A stretch of DNA of 64,000 nucleotides from contig NZ_JAILYN010000001.1 in assembly GCF_019795155.1 (NCBI RefSeq), positions 1-64,000 of the forward strand. The letters are read 5' to 3'. The notes beneath the pieces were generated by a model that saw only the letters and a program-made list of their open reading frames with translations, searched no databases and had not been told where the DNA came from. A program made the translations under genes and the position numbers. Shown piece by piece: positions 1-9,098 of the stretch (position 1 is the stretch's first letter; every line of letters begins with the position of its first letter). Origin of the DNA: Marinobacterium arenosum (GTDB taxonomy: Bacteria > Pseudomonadota > Gammaproteobacteria > Pseudomonadales > Balneatricaceae).

Positions 1-224
1 GTTCGAAGAGAATAGGAGCCGGGGCCTCATCTACAGGGCAGTCTTTTCGACTTCGCAGCCCGCCTGGCTCACCGGCTCCTTGCGATGGGCGGTAGCTAAT
101 CACCCATCAACGAGAGATACAAGCAGCCCGCTCCGAGGGCGACATCCGCGAACGGTGCCAGTCTCATCACGGTCGGCAGCCGAAGGTGATACCAAGCCCG
201 CAGCCGCGGGCACCCGTTACGCTT
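1..224. other. No gene seen; hairpin near the end
   Basis: I see no convincing coding region here. An inverted repeat with arms GCCCGC and GCGGGC (196-201 and 206-211, 4-base loop) lies just past the stop of the minus-strand ferritin-like gene. It could be its terminator, but the minus strand has no clear T-run after it. Confidence 0.4.
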
Positions 225-689
225 TTACTCCTCAACCACGCTGGAGACCTCGCCCGGCCGGCGCAGCATCTTGTCGATATCGCCGATATGCTGCTCCTCC
301 TCGGCAATCATCCGGCGGGAATATTCCTCCAGGAACACGCTACGTCCCTCGGTCAATGCCAGCAGCCGGTGGTATTTCTCGACGCCGGTGCGTTCGAACG
401 CCAGCGACTCCAGCAGGATGTCGCGAATATCGTGCTTGTGGGTTTCCAGCAGGGTGCCGATCCCCAGCGAAGGGTGCTCGCCCAGATGGGTGACCAGTTC
501 GCCGGCCTGGATTGCGTGCAGCATGGTTTCATCGGCAGCGGACCTGAACCAGCTGACAATCGGAATCCGGCCGAAGCCGAATACCATGAATGAATAGTGG
601 GTATAGCGGACCACGCCGGACAGTTCGTGCTCCAGAATCTCGTTCAGCTGGGCGACAACTTCAGCTTTGTTATCCAGTGGTTCCAACAT
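225..689 (-). CDS. Bacterioferritin-like ferritin-family protein
   Basis: 154-aa four-helix ferritin-like protein, presumably cytoplasmic and binding a di-iron centre. Seen: an E-(x)6-Y pair in helix 1 (E22, Y29), a DETMLH segment near residue 54 and an EEEQH segment near residue 128, which fit the carboxylate/His ligand pattern of bacterioferritins. The length matches bacterioferritin (about 155 aa). Start ATG at 689 follows GGAGGT. Iron storage or oxidant protection is inferred from the family. The nearby hemerythrin and second di-iron protein suggest an oxygen/iron-handling neighbourhood. Whether it binds haem cannot be judged. Confidence 0.8.
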   Translation of the reverse strand: MLEPLDNKAEVVAQLNEILEHELSGVVRYTHYSFMVFGFGRIPIVSWFRSAADETMLHAIQAGELVTHLGEHPSLGIGTLLETHKHDIRDILLESLAFERTGVEKYHRLLALTEGRSVFLEEYSRRMIAEEEQHIGDIDKMLRRPGEVSSVVEE

Positions 690-836
690 CGGGGACCTCC
701 TCGACCACCCGGTTGCGGGGTCCCGCCGGCCTCCGACCGCTGCGGGCGGGACGGTGAACGAAGCCTGTTCTCACTATAGCAGCGCGAGCCGGCAGGGAGA
801 CGCCCCGGCGGCGATCCTAACATTGTCCGTGGCAAG

Positions 837-1769
837 TCAGCCGGTCGATTTCGAACCGGCAGGCACCAGCCGGTCCGCCAGCTGCGCCGCCACTCTGCCC
901 AGCCGCTGACGCTGCTCCAACCGTTCGAGATATTCCTCCGGCAACGCGTTCAGGCCGCGCGCCGCGCCCCAGATCGCACCGGCCATCGCGCCGATGGTAT
1001 CGACGTCGCCACCGCAGCGGACGATGAATTGCTGCATCTCCAGAAAGGGTTTATCGATAAACCTGAAGCCGAGATAGATCGCCGTCACGACCGATTCGCT
1101 GGCGGCGATGCCATGGCCCAACCGGGTGACCACCTCAGCCGGCTCAGGTGCCGCCTCGCTCTGCAGCCAGCCCTCGGCCAGCGCCAGCCTCGCCTGGAAC
1201 AGCTCGGTCTGACAATGCTCCGCCAGGCGATTGCAGATCGCTTCGGGCTCGACCGATGCCAACGCCAGCGAGGTGGCCAGGGCGATCAGCACCGCCCCGT
1301 CGATCGCCAACGGGTGAGCATGGGTGATCTGTGCCGACAGCCTGGCCGCCTCGATCAACGCCTCGGTTTGCCCGACATAGTAGAGGCCGATCACCGGCGC
1401 CCGCATCGCGGCACCGTTGCCGTAGGAACCGTCCGGATAGATCGCCCGGTTGGCCTGGCGCCAATCCTCACCACGTTTGATCCGCTTCAACAACCGCGCC
1501 GCACCGGGGCCGTAGCCGCGATGCCAGCGGTAGCTGGCGGCGAAGCGCCGGGCCAGCGCATCCGGCTGCAGGCCCTGTTCGGCCAGCAGCGATTCCGCCA
1601 GGTCCAGTGCCATCTGGGTGTCGTCGGTCCAGCACAGCTGGCCCGGCCGCGTCTTGCCGATCAGCCACCAGAGCCCCTGCTCCAGCGGCCCGCCCTCATA
1701 TGGGGCGCCCAGGGCATCGCCCAGCGCCAAGCCAAGCAGGCTGCCCGTCACGCCGTTTCGATCCATCAT
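837..1769 (-). CDS. ADP-ribosylglycohydrolase family protein
   Basis: 310-aa protein of the ADP-ribosyl-glycohydrolase (DraG/ARH) family. These enzymes remove ADP-ribose from arginine or related acceptors using two Mg2+ ions. Seen: an N-terminal GxxxGLALGDALGAPYE segment, the metal-binding WTDDTQMAL motif near residue 47, and the C-terminal GGDVDTIGAMAGAIWGA motif carrying the second set of Asp/Thr ligands, so the active site looks intact. Start ATG 1769 has GGAGG six bases upstream; a second ATG follows at once. No nitrogenase or DraT gene is nearby, so a nitrogenase-reactivating role is not indicated. Substrate unknown. Confidence 0.9.
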   Translation of the reverse strand: MMDRNGVTGSLLGLALGDALGAPYEGGPLEQGLWWLIGKTRPGQLCWTDDTQMALDLAESLLAEQGLQPDALARRFAASYRWHRGYGPGAARLLKRIKRGEDWRQANRAIYPDGSYGNGAAMRAPVIGLYYVGQTEALIEAARLSAQITHAHPLAIDGAVLIALATSLALASVEPEAICNRLAEHCQTELFQARLALAEGWLQSEAAPEPAEVVTRLGHGIAASESVVTAIYLGFRFIDKPFLEMQQFIVRCGGDVDTIGAMAGAIWGAARGLNALPEEYLERLEQRQRLGRVAAQLADRLVPAGSKSTG

Positions 1770-1929
1770 CGTCCGCCTCCGAACCCCACCGGTCTCCTAA
1801 GCTTAACGCCCCTTGCGTCATGTGCACTTCTTGATATCGATCATTCTCGGGCCGCCAGTGCTTCGCATAAGCTGGAATCTACCGCCAATTGGCAGCGCAA
1901 GCCGTAAGCTCAAGCTGGAGAATCCGCAG

Positions 1930-2487
1930 ATGACCACCAAACCCGACAACTCCGCTGCAGGATGCCCGGACAATCCATTGACGGACTTTTCCAACTGCCA
2001 CAGCGGCATCATCGACAACTTCGAACGACTCAGGGAGCTGGCCGGATCGGTTATCGAAGATCCGGTACAAGCCGAGATCCGCCAACTGGCCGACAAGCTT
2101 TACAACTTCTTCCATCGGGTGGTGTTGGAACACCATGCCGAGGAGGAGCAGGAGCTGTTCACCGAGGTGGCCGACAGCGCCCGCAACGGTGCCGACGGCA
2201 AGGCCGCCAAGGCGATGATCAAGCAACTGACCAACGAGCACCGCCAGCTGGAGACCCTGTGGCGGCTGATCGAACCGGATATCAGGCAACTCGCGAAAGG
2301 CAAACGGGTGGAGCTGGATCGGGTGACCGCAATGAAGTTGGCCAACGAGTACCTGGCCCACGCCCGCTTCGAGGAGGAGCAGTTCCTGCCGCTGTCAGCC
2401 AAACTGCTCGGCGAGCGCGGCCTCGCCTCACTCGGCCTGTCGCTGCATATGCGCCATGCCGAGGTCAGCATTCCCAACTACATCTGA
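1930..2487 (+). CDS. Hemerythrin HHE domain protein
   Basis: 185-aa protein with a hemerythrin-like four-helix bundle. Ligand-type residues are visible in order: an N-terminal CHSGI (His), EHHAEEEQELF (HxxxE), NEHRQLE (His) and YLAHARFEEEQFLPL (HxxxE). This set normally holds an O2/NO-binding di-iron site. I chose ATG 1930 because GGAG lies ten bases upstream and the domain begins soon after; an in-frame upstream extension has no ribosome site. Likely role is O2, NO or iron handling, which fits a denitrifier. A strong hairpin follows the stop. Confidence 0.85.
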   Translation: MTTKPDNSAAGCPDNPLTDFSNCHSGIIDNFERLRELAGSVIEDPVQAEIRQLADKLYNFFHRVVLEHHAEEEQELFTEVADSARNGADGKAAKAMIKQLTNEHRQLETLWRLIEPDIRQLAKGKRVELDRVTAMKLANEYLAHARFEEEQFLPLSAKLLGERGLASLGLSLHMRHAEVSIPNYI

Positions 2488-2504
2488 TCGCATTTCCCCC
2501 TGCG

Positions 2505-2540
2505 GGCGGGCCGCCATGGCCGGCCCGCCTCCTCATTTTC
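2505..2540 (+). terminator. Hairpin terminator after the hemerythrin gene
   Basis: Nine-base perfect arms GGCGGGCCG (2505-2513) and CGGCCCGCC (2521-2529) enclose a 7-base loop, followed by a moderately T-rich tail (TCCTCATTTTC). It sits 18 bases past the hemerythrin stop codon. Confidence 0.6.
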
Positions 2541-2648
2541 AATAGCTCCTACACTGAACAGGAGGCCGTTGGCATTTGCGGCGGCCCGGCGTAAACCTGT
2601 TTCCCCCTGACATAAACAGAATATACAGACCGCACGGGAGAACCGGCC

Positions 2649-3731
2649 ATGGCCAAAGATCCCGAACAGCTATTGCAACAGAGCGAGCCGCCGCCCGATC
2701 TGCCTGAGACCGCAGCCGATCTGGAACAGCTGCTGGCCCGTTGCAGCGAGCCGCCAGCGATACCGGCCGGCAATATCTTCCCGATCGAGTGGCATACCGA
2801 CACCGAAGCGCTGCTGAAGATCTACGAATCGGCCCGCCGGCAATCCTGGACGCCGGCCGAGCTGCCCTGGCAACGCCTCCAGCCGGCCGATTTCACCCCT
2901 GACCAGCGCTACGCGATCGCCTACTGGTTCGCCTGCCTGGCGGTGTTCGACAGCTCCGGGCCGGCGGTGTTCGCCCGCGCGCTGATCCACACCTACGAAC
3001 AGCATGAGGAGGACCCGGTACGCAAATGCTTCTTCCTGATCGAACGGGACGAGGTCAACCACGAGGAGGTCTGTCAGCGCGCCATCCAGACCCTGACCCC
3101 CAACGGACCGCTCGGCTACACTCCGGAAACGACGCTGGGCAAGCTGGCGCAGCACAATATCCGCTGGTACTTCCATAACGGCGCCCGCTACTGGCAGGGC
3201 TTCAAGCAGGGAGTCGAACGCTACCCGCTGGCAATCCTGTTCGCCTCCTTCCTGATGGGCGAAGTGGCCGCCGCCACGCTGTTCCAGCAGATGCATCAGC
3301 GCTGCCGTATTGCGGCGCTGAAAGAGGCGTTCGGCAAGGTGGGCCAGGATGAAACCCGCCACCTGCGGATTTGCCTGACGCTGCTGCAGCAGCTGCTGCC
3401 GCGGCTCGGCGACGACGAGAAACAGCAGATCAGCAAACAGCTGCGCGCCGGCTACGTATTTCTCAGCGGTATCCTGTACGAACCGCCCGAGCAGTTCTGG
3501 CAGCTACCGGACAGCTGGCGGCCGGCCCACCAGCTGCTGGAGCGGCAGGCCGCCGACGCCGGCCTGGGCATCCTGTCGCTGGATGAGCGCCGCGAGAACT
3601 GGCGCCAGGCACTGCTGCGCATGAAGGGGCTGGTCGAACCGCACGGTATCGCCTTCCCGGCGATTCCGGAGATCGGCATCGACGGCAAGACGGTCGCCTT
3701 CGACCCGGCGGAGATCATCCCGGTTTTTTAA
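2649..3731 (+). CDS. Ferritin-like di-iron protein (unrecognised subfamily)
   Basis: 360-aa, mostly helical protein with two ExxH metal-ligand motifs: DEVNHEE near residue 137 and DETRHL near residue 238. Other glutamates (YEQHEED near residue 115, LMGEV near residue 200) are placed as in ferritin-like or ribonucleotide-reductase-like di-iron oxygenases. I infer a di-iron carboxylate protein; the reaction is unknown. No signal peptide or membrane helix is seen. Start ATG 2649 has GGAG nine bases upstream. It is followed after 30 bases by a MOSC-domain gene in the same direction, so the two may be co-transcribed. Confidence 0.7.
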   Translation: MAKDPEQLLQQSEPPPDLPETAADLEQLLARCSEPPAIPAGNIFPIEWHTDTEALLKIYESARRQSWTPAELPWQRLQPADFTPDQRYAIAYWFACLAVFDSSGPAVFARALIHTYEQHEEDPVRKCFFLIERDEVNHEEVCQRAIQTLTPNGPLGYTPETTLGKLAQHNIRWYFHNGARYWQGFKQGVERYPLAILFASFLMGEVAAATLFQQMHQRCRIAALKEAFGKVGQDETRHLRICLTLLQQLLPRLGDDEKQQISKQLRAGYVFLSGILYEPPEQFWQLPDSWRPAHQLLERQAADAGLGILSLDERRENWRQALLRMKGLVEPHGIAFPAIPEIGIDGKTVAFDPAEIIPVF

Positions 3732-3761
3732 TTACCTGTTCACCGGTCTCGGGAAGTAACG

Positions 3762-4253
3762 ATGAAATCAGCAGCTCGGCTGCTCAGCCGTTATACGGAA
3801 AAACTGCCGCCGGGCCGGCTGGAGTGGATCGGGCTGCGCCCGCAGCGGCGCGGCGAGATGCAGATCGTCGAGCAGGCCGAAGCAATCGCAGAGCAGGGGC
3901 TGGCCGGCGATCACCGCAGCCGCGGCACGGCCGGCTCAAGCCGCCAGGTCACCCTGATCGCGCTGGAGGAGATCGAACTGATCGCCCGTTATCTGGGCCT
4001 TGAGCGGATCGCGCCGGAGCTGTTGCGACGCAACCTGGTGGTGTCCGGTATCAACCTGCACGCGCTGCGCCACCAGCGCTTTCGCATCGGCGATGCCGAG
4101 TTCGAAGCGACCGCCTACTGTCACCCCTGCTCGCGGATGGAACAGGCGCTCGGCAAGGGTGCCGTGGCGGCGATGATCGGCCACGGCGGCATCTGCGCCA
4201 AGGTGGTCCGCAGCGGCCGAATCACACTGGGTGACCGGCTCGAAAAGCTGTAA
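3762..4253 (+). CDS. MOSC domain-containing protein
   Basis: 163-aa protein made almost wholly of a MOSC domain, the fold of the C-terminus of molybdenum-cofactor sulfurase and of YiiM/YuaD-type proteins. Seen: an N-terminal segment around GLRPQRRGEMQ, the central GLAGDH motif, the conserved cysteine in AYCHPCSRMEQ (near residue 125) and a C-terminal GHGGICAKVVRSG. The cysteine is the residue expected to carry sulfur or contact a molybdopterin. Role in sulfur transfer or N-hydroxylated compound reduction is inferred from the family. Start ATG 3762 follows GGAAGTAA. Confidence 0.85.
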   Translation: MKSAARLLSRYTEKLPPGRLEWIGLRPQRRGEMQIVEQAEAIAEQGLAGDHRSRGTAGSSRQVTLIALEEIELIARYLGLERIAPELLRRNLVVSGINLHALRHQRFRIGDAEFEATAYCHPCSRMEQALGKGAVAAMIGHGGICAKVVRSGRITLGDRLEKL

Positions 4254-4306
4254 AAAAGCAGCAATCGCCGCAAGGGCGCGCTTCCTACACTGGAGAGAAC
4301 CGGTGG

Positions 4307-4340
4307 AAGGCGCGCCCGCGTGGTCCGACAATCCGGCGAT
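4307..4340. repeat. Dispersed repeat, copy 1
   Basis: This stretch, containing GCGTGGTCCGACAATCCGGC, matches 54414-54447 with only a few differences, although the flanks are unrelated. Read on the minus strand both copies could encode IAGLxDHA. It lies between the MOSC and EF-G-like genes and is probably a short dispersed intergenic repeat. Confidence 0.6.
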
Positions 4341-4392
4341 CACCCGGCATCCCCGACACTCCATTAGCAGCGTGCCCGGAAATATTAAAAAC

Positions 4393-6444
4393 TCAATCGG
4401 TGTCTGCACCGGGCCGGTAGGCGGCCATCAGCTCCTGCTGCACCTTGGTCGGCACCGCCTCGTAATGGCTGAACTCCATCGTGAAGCTGCCCTCGCCACC
4501 GGTCAGCGATTTTAGTTTCGACTGATAGCCATCCATCTCCGACAACGGCAGCTGGGCGGAGATCTGTACCCGGTTCTGCGGCAGCACCGAGGTACCGTTG
4601 ATCAGGCCTCGCTTAGAGGAGATATCGCCGGTTATATCGCCGACGCTGTCGGCCGGGGTGAGGATCACCGCATCGACGATCGGCTCCAGCAGGATCGGTT
4701 TGGCCTGGTTGATCGCATCCAGGAACGCCTTCTTGCCGGCAGCGACGAAGGCCACTTCCTTGGAATCGACCGAGTGGTGCTTGCCGTCGTAGACCGTCAC
4801 TTCGATATCCTGCAACGGATAGCCAGCGATGGCGCCGGATTCCAGCACCTGGTGCACACCCTTCTCGACGGCGGGGATGAACTGCGACGGGATCGCGCCG
4901 CCGACCACCCGGTTGACGAAGCGGAACCCCTCGCCCCGCTCCAGCGGCAATATACGTAGAAACACTTCGCCGAACTGGCCTGCGCCGCCGGTCTGTTTTT
5001 TGTGACGGTAGTGCCCCTCGGCCGGCATGGTGACGGTTTCTCGATAGGCGATGCTGGGCGGCTGGGTATCGACATCGACGTTGTACTGCTCGCGCATCCG
5101 TTCCAGCACCACCCGCAGGTGCAGATCGCCGGCACCGTAAAGCACGGTCTCATTCAGCGATGCACGGTGCTCTATGCGCAGGCTGGGGTCTTCCGCCACC
5201 AGCTTATGCAGCGCATCGGACAGTTTCTGCTCGTCGCCGCGCCGGGTCGGCTTGATCGCTACACCGCACATCGGCGGATGCAGCTCCAGCGTTTTCAGAT
5301 GGAAATGATCCTCATCGTGGGAATCGTGCAGCACCGCGTCGAAGTGGATATCGTCGACCTTGGCCACCGCGCAGATATCGCCGGGGCAGGCCTCGGCGAC
5401 CTCCTCATGCTGCTTGCCCTGCAGTTTCAGCAGGTGGGCAACCTTGAACGGCTTGCGGCCATCGCCGATAAACAGCTGGCTGTTGGGGGTGACCGTGCCC
5501 TGGTGGATGCGGAACAGGCCGAGCCGCCCCATGTAGGGGTCGACCATCACCTTGAACACATGGGCGACCACATGCTGATCCGGGTCCGCAGTCACATCAA
5601 CCGGCTGAGCCTCCTCACCCTCGCCCTTCAGGAAAGGCGGCGGATTGGCCTCCAGCGGATTGGGCATCAGCCGGGCGAAGATCTGCAACAGCTCGTCGAT
5701 ACCGGCACCGGTGCGGGCCGACACGAAACAGACCGGGATCAGGTGCCCCTCGCGCAACGCCTGCTCGAACGGCGCGTGTAGCTGCTCGGGACTGAGCTCC
5801 TCGCCCTGCTCCAGATAGAGCTGCATCAGCTCCTCGTCGACTTCGACCACCTGGTCGACGATCGCATCATGCGCCTTGGCCACCGAGGAAAACAGGGTCG
5901 GCGTGTCACCGTGCTCGAAAAAGCAGTCGACCACCGCGTCGCCCGAGGCAGCCGGCAGGTTCAGCGGCAGACATTCGGCGCCGAACTGCTGCTGAATCTG
6001 CTCCAGTAGAGCGGCCAGCTCGCTGTCCGCGGCATCGATCTTGTTGATCACGATCATCCGGCAGAGTCCGCGCCGAGCGCTGATTTCCAGCATCCGCTGG
6101 GTCACCTGTTCGATGCCCAACTGGGCGTTGACCACCACCGCCACGCTGTCAGCAGCCGGCAGCACACTGATCGAGCGGCCGATAAAATCCGGGTAGCCCG
6201 GCGTATCAAGCAGATTCACATGACCGCCACCGTGGTCGAAACTGCACAGCGCCACCTCCAGCGAATGCTGCAACAGCTTCTCCTGTTCCGTGAAATCGCA
6301 CACCGTGTTGCCACGCTCGATCGTGCCGGGCGTGTTGATCGCACCGGCGCGATGCAACAGGCTCTCGGCCAACGTGGTCTTGCCCGCCCCCGCATGGCCC
6401 ACCAGCGCGATATTGCGGATATTTTCCGTTTGAAACCTTGGCAT
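4393..6444 (-). CDS. EF-G-like translation factor GTPase (not canonical FusA)
   Basis: 683-aa GTPase of the elongation factor G superfamily. Seen: P-loop GHAGAGKT near residue 15, DTPG (G3) near residue 79, NKID (G4) near residue 133, then EF-Tu-like domain II, and domains III-V with the GHYRHKKQTGGAGQFGEV region typical of EF-G. Start ATG 6444 is fixed by GGAGGT six bases upstream; an in-frame extension to 6603 has no such site. It stands alone, not beside rpsL/rpsG/tufA, and is shorter than standard EF-G (about 700 aa). It is therefore most likely the EF-G paralogue class found in many bacteria, whose exact role at the ribosome is unsettled. Confidence 0.85.
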   Translation of the reverse strand: MPRFQTENIRNIALVGHAGAGKTTLAESLLHRAGAINTPGTIERGNTVCDFTEQEKLLQHSLEVALCSFDHGGGHVNLLDTPGYPDFIGRSISVLPAADSVAVVVNAQLGIEQVTQRMLEISARRGLCRMIVINKIDAADSELAALLEQIQQQFGAECLPLNLPAASGDAVVDCFFEHGDTPTLFSSVAKAHDAIVDQVVEVDEELMQLYLEQGEELSPEQLHAPFEQALREGHLIPVCFVSARTGAGIDELLQIFARLMPNPLEANPPPFLKGEGEEAQPVDVTADPDQHVVAHVFKVMVDPYMGRLGLFRIHQGTVTPNSQLFIGDGRKPFKVAHLLKLQGKQHEEVAEACPGDICAVAKVDDIHFDAVLHDSHDEDHFHLKTLELHPPMCGVAIKPTRRGDEQKLSDALHKLVAEDPSLRIEHRASLNETVLYGAGDLHLRVVLERMREQYNVDVDTQPPSIAYRETVTMPAEGHYRHKKQTGGAGQFGEVFLRILPLERGEGFRFVNRVVGGAIPSQFIPAVEKGVHQVLESGAIAGYPLQDIEVTVYDGKHHSVDSKEVAFVAAGKKAFLDAINQAKPILLEPIVDAVILTPADSVGDITGDISSKRGLINGTSVLPQNRVQISAQLPLSEMDGYQSKLKSLTGGEGSFTMEFSHYEAVPTKVQQELMAAYRPGADTD

Positions 6445-6611
6445 GCTGCACCTCCCAGCACCAACCATCCCGTGTTTCACCGGCGACGCCAGACGCCGCA
6501 AGCAACCGATATCTTTTTTGAGAGTAGTCCACTGTGCCCGGCTTGGCGGGAACAGCCGGCTAAACGAAAACCAAAGGCCACACAGGCACCCAGCCCAGTC
6601 CAACCCTGACC

Positions 6612-7005
6612 ATGACCAGCATCTTCAGCAATCCGCTCTCCAGACAGATCTGGGACTCCCGCTATCGTGACCGCCACGATGGCATGGCTGAAAAATCGAT
6701 CGTCGACAGCTGGCTTCGGGTTGCCCGGGCTGCCGCTGCCGCCAAGCCAAGAATCGCGACGACTGGGCCGCGCAGTTCCTCGCCATCCTGAAGGGATTCA
6801 AATTCCTGCCCGGCGGGCGGATCCTGGCCGGTGCCGGCACCGAGCGGCGAGTGTCGCTGATAAACTGTTTCGTGATGGGCAATACCGAGGACCAACAGGT
6901 AAATCAGCTGTTTGAGAAGGCCTATAGATTGGGCTTAAAGGCTGTACTCTGTTCCGCCCGGGAGCCGTGCGCGGCGAAGTGCTGTCCAAGCGTGCCGATA
7001 TCTGA
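6612..7005 (+). pseudogene. Class II ribonucleotide reductase remnant (nrdJ-like), internally deleted
   Basis: An ATG at 6612 opens a reading NPLSRQIWDSRYRD...SIVDSWLRVARA. After a frameshift near 6750 it continues FKFLPGGRILAGAGTERR and LINCFVMGNTED, which is the N-terminus of adenosylcobalamin-dependent ribonucleotide reductase. Directly after 6900 the text changes to FEKAYRLGLKG and, in another frame, TLFRPGAVRGEVLSKRADI and stop, the C-terminal end expected of the same family. The catalytic middle (several hundred residues) is missing. So the gene was collapsed by an internal deletion and carries at least two frameshifts. It cannot make an active enzyme. Confidence 0.8.
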
Positions 7006-7071
7006 TCAGCTTTGCCATCTCCCCCACCTGCGCAAGCTACGCTTAGGATAAAGCGCAGAAGGAGGGTCAGA

Positions 7072-7443
7072 ATGTACGACTGCCTGCTCGAGTATTCGGA
7101 TAATATTCAGGAGCGCTTCACCAACCAGGAGCTGTTCTATTCCCTCCACAGTCTGCTGTGCCAGACGCTGGGGATTCGCCAAGAGGAGATCCAGGGCCGC
7201 GCGCAGGTGTTCAACCGGTACCTCATCGGCAACGGAGACGAAGAAAACGCCTTTATTCAACTGACTGTCCGTACTCCCAGCCCGCTCGATCAACGCAACA
7301 AGATAGAGCTGGCCGACAAACTGGCGGCGCTGTTACAAGCCGAGTTTTTCTATTCCTTTCAGCAGCTGCATTGTGCCATCAGCGTCCGCATCGTCGGACA
7401 GGACCCTACGGACCATATCAAAACCCTGACGTCCGACGGTTGA
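7072..7443 (+). CDS. 5-carboxymethyl-2-hydroxymuconate isomerase-like (tautomerase superfamily) protein
   Basis: 123-aa protein resembling HpcD/CHMI, small trimeric tautomerases of homoprotocatechuate breakdown. Seen: N-terminal LLEYSDNI as in the family, then a helix with LHSLLCQTLG and the RTPSPLDQRNKIELADKLAALL segment. The family's catalytic N-terminal proline is not present (the protein begins MYDCLLEY), so the usual isomerase activity is doubtful. Start ATG 7072 has GGAGGG at 7061. No other aromatic-catabolism gene is nearby, so function remains open. Confidence 0.65.
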   Translation: MYDCLLEYSDNIQERFTNQELFYSLHSLLCQTLGIRQEEIQGRAQVFNRYLIGNGDEENAFIQLTVRTPSPLDQRNKIELADKLAALLQAEFFYSFQQLHCAISVRIVGQDPTDHIKTLTSDG

Positions 7444-7562
7444 ACAATTAGCCCTTTGAAACAGGCGGTTCTTTGTACTATCAGGAAAGTAGGCACCGAG
7501 CGTATAGGCCTGCAGCCTGGCTGCATCCGACGGTCGCCACCCATAACCATAGGGGTAGCACC

Positions 7563-7982
7563 ATGTTGAACCTGAATTCCGAAACGGTCTGCCTGCTGAT
7601 CGAGAAAGCGCGCGAGTTTCACGCCAAGGAAGAGGTGGTCATTCCGGAGGAACCGGACAGCCCGGCCGAAGACTGGGCACGCCAGACACTGGCCGACCAT
7701 AGCAGCGACCTGACCTACCAGGAAGTTAAAAGTCTGATTGACGACCTTGAACCGGACCAGCAGCTCGAACTGGTGGCCCTGATGTGGCTGGGGCGCGGCG
7801 ACTATGAACTCAGCGACTGGCAGAGCATTCTCAAGGATGCGGAGGACTCCCATAGCGAATACATCGCCGAATACCTGCTGGCCAAACCGCTGCTGGCAAG
7901 CTATCTGGATGAAGCACTGAACCAGATGGGCATCAGCTGCCAGCAGGAGATCGAGTTCGACAACTTCGGCATGCGGCTTTGA
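7563..7982 (+). CDS. DUF3775 family protein
   Basis: 139-aa acidic cytoplasmic protein. The start MLNLNSETVCLLIEKAREFHAKEE, the central YQEVKSLIDDLEPDQQLELVALMWLGRGDY and the C-terminal AEYLLAKPLLASYLDEALNQ match the pattern I know for DUF3775, whose biochemical role is unknown. ATG 7563 is preferred to an upstream in-frame extension because homology begins there. It follows the tautomerase-like gene by 119 bases in the same direction. Confidence 0.7.
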   Translation: MLNLNSETVCLLIEKAREFHAKEEVVIPEEPDSPAEDWARQTLADHSSDLTYQEVKSLIDDLEPDQQLELVALMWLGRGDYELSDWQSILKDAEDSHSEYIAEYLLAKPLLASYLDEALNQMGISCQQEIEFDNFGMRL

Positions 7983-8002
7983 GTCCGCCGGCGCAGCATC
8001 GC

Positions 8003-8968
8003 TTAGCGCCAGATATCGTGGAAGATCCGGTAACGGGGCCGTCCCTGGTGATCAAAACCGGTTGGCCTTACCCAGAACGGATTTGACTGTTCGTTCAGGG
8101 CCGACGTCAGGGTCCCGGGGGTCTTCAAGGCGTGCAACCGGCGCACCCGCTCTTCGGTATCCGGATGGCTACGTAACAGCGAGGGGTTGGGGTTGCGGTA
8201 TCCCGAGTCAAGCAACCTTCGCCAATAGCTCATCTCCTGACGGTCCAGCTTGTAGAGTGCGGACATCAGACCATCAGGATCACCGGTCAAGCGGACCGCT
8301 TCCAGATCGGCGGAAAACTCCCGGGTGCGAGACAATGCCATCTGTAAAAGTGCGCTGAGCATCGGTGCTACGAACAACAAGCCGATCAGCAGTGGCGATA
8401 TGAAGCCTTCTCCTAACAGCAATAGCGGCAAAGACACCAACACCAACAGCAATCCGATCAGCGACATGAAGTGGGTCAGTCGACTGACGGTATCGGCCAG
8501 CGCCATGATCCGCATATCGTTGCCGGCGATATGGCTGGTTTCATGGGCCAATACGCCTGCCACCTCGCGTAGATTCAACCGTTCCAGCAGTCCGCTGGTG
8601 ACGGCGATAGCCGCCCTGCCCGGGCTGCCAACGGCAAAGGAGTTCAAGGCAGTGCTCGGTATCCAATAGAGCTCCGGCACGGCACTCAGCCCGGCCCGCT
8701 GGGCCAACTGCGAGGTAACCGCGTACAGTTGGCCCGCATCGGTCGGCGTCAGCCGGCGGGCCCGATAGGCATGTAGCACCCAGCGGGGCGAAACCGCCGG
8801 AAGTAGCAGAAGCGACAGGGCTACCCCGACGAACACCGCCAGCCAGACCCCGCCGCCGAATATCAGCTCTGCGCAGATCGCCAGAATCAACGCCATCGCA
8901 CCGATCAGCAGGATGGTCTGCAGCAGGTTTATCCGTTTGCGCTTGGCAACGAGCTTGGGATTCAGCAT
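8003..8968 (-). CDS. M48 family zinc metalloprotease, HtpX-like
   Basis: 321-aa integral membrane protease. Two N-terminal hydrophobic segments (about residues 15-60) precede the zinc motif HETSH near residue 143. A second hydrophobic pair (about residues 165-210) is followed by the third ligand region TREFSADLEA. This is the order found in HtpX, which degrades damaged inner-membrane proteins with its active site facing the cytoplasm. The start is ATG 8968; the ribosome site is weak. It converges on the plus-strand DUF3775 gene and lies just downstream of the nos operon, apparently a separate unit. Confidence 0.85.
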   Translation of the reverse strand: MLNPKLVAKRKRINLLQTILLIGAMALILAICAELIFGGGVWLAVFVGVALSLLLLPAVSPRWVLHAYRARRLTPTDAGQLYAVTSQLAQRAGLSAVPELYWIPSTALNSFAVGSPGRAAIAVTSGLLERLNLREVAGVLAHETSHIAGNDMRIMALADTVSRLTHFMSLIGLLLVLVSLPLLLLGEGFISPLLIGLLFVAPMLSALLQMALSRTREFSADLEAVRLTGDPDGLMSALYKLDRQEMSYWRRLLDSGYRNPNPSLLRSHPDTEERVRRLHALKTPGTLTSALNEQSNPFWVRPTGFDHQGRPRYRIFHDIWR

Positions 8969-9098
8969 GGCCAGGAAATTCCGCGTTAGCGCCGGCTCTC
9001 AATGGGGTGAGAGCCTGTTGCACTCTAACGGAAGTATACCCGACTACACAGCGCCCAAGATGCAAGACGCCCGCAGACTGAGCCAACCTTCTCGCGGT

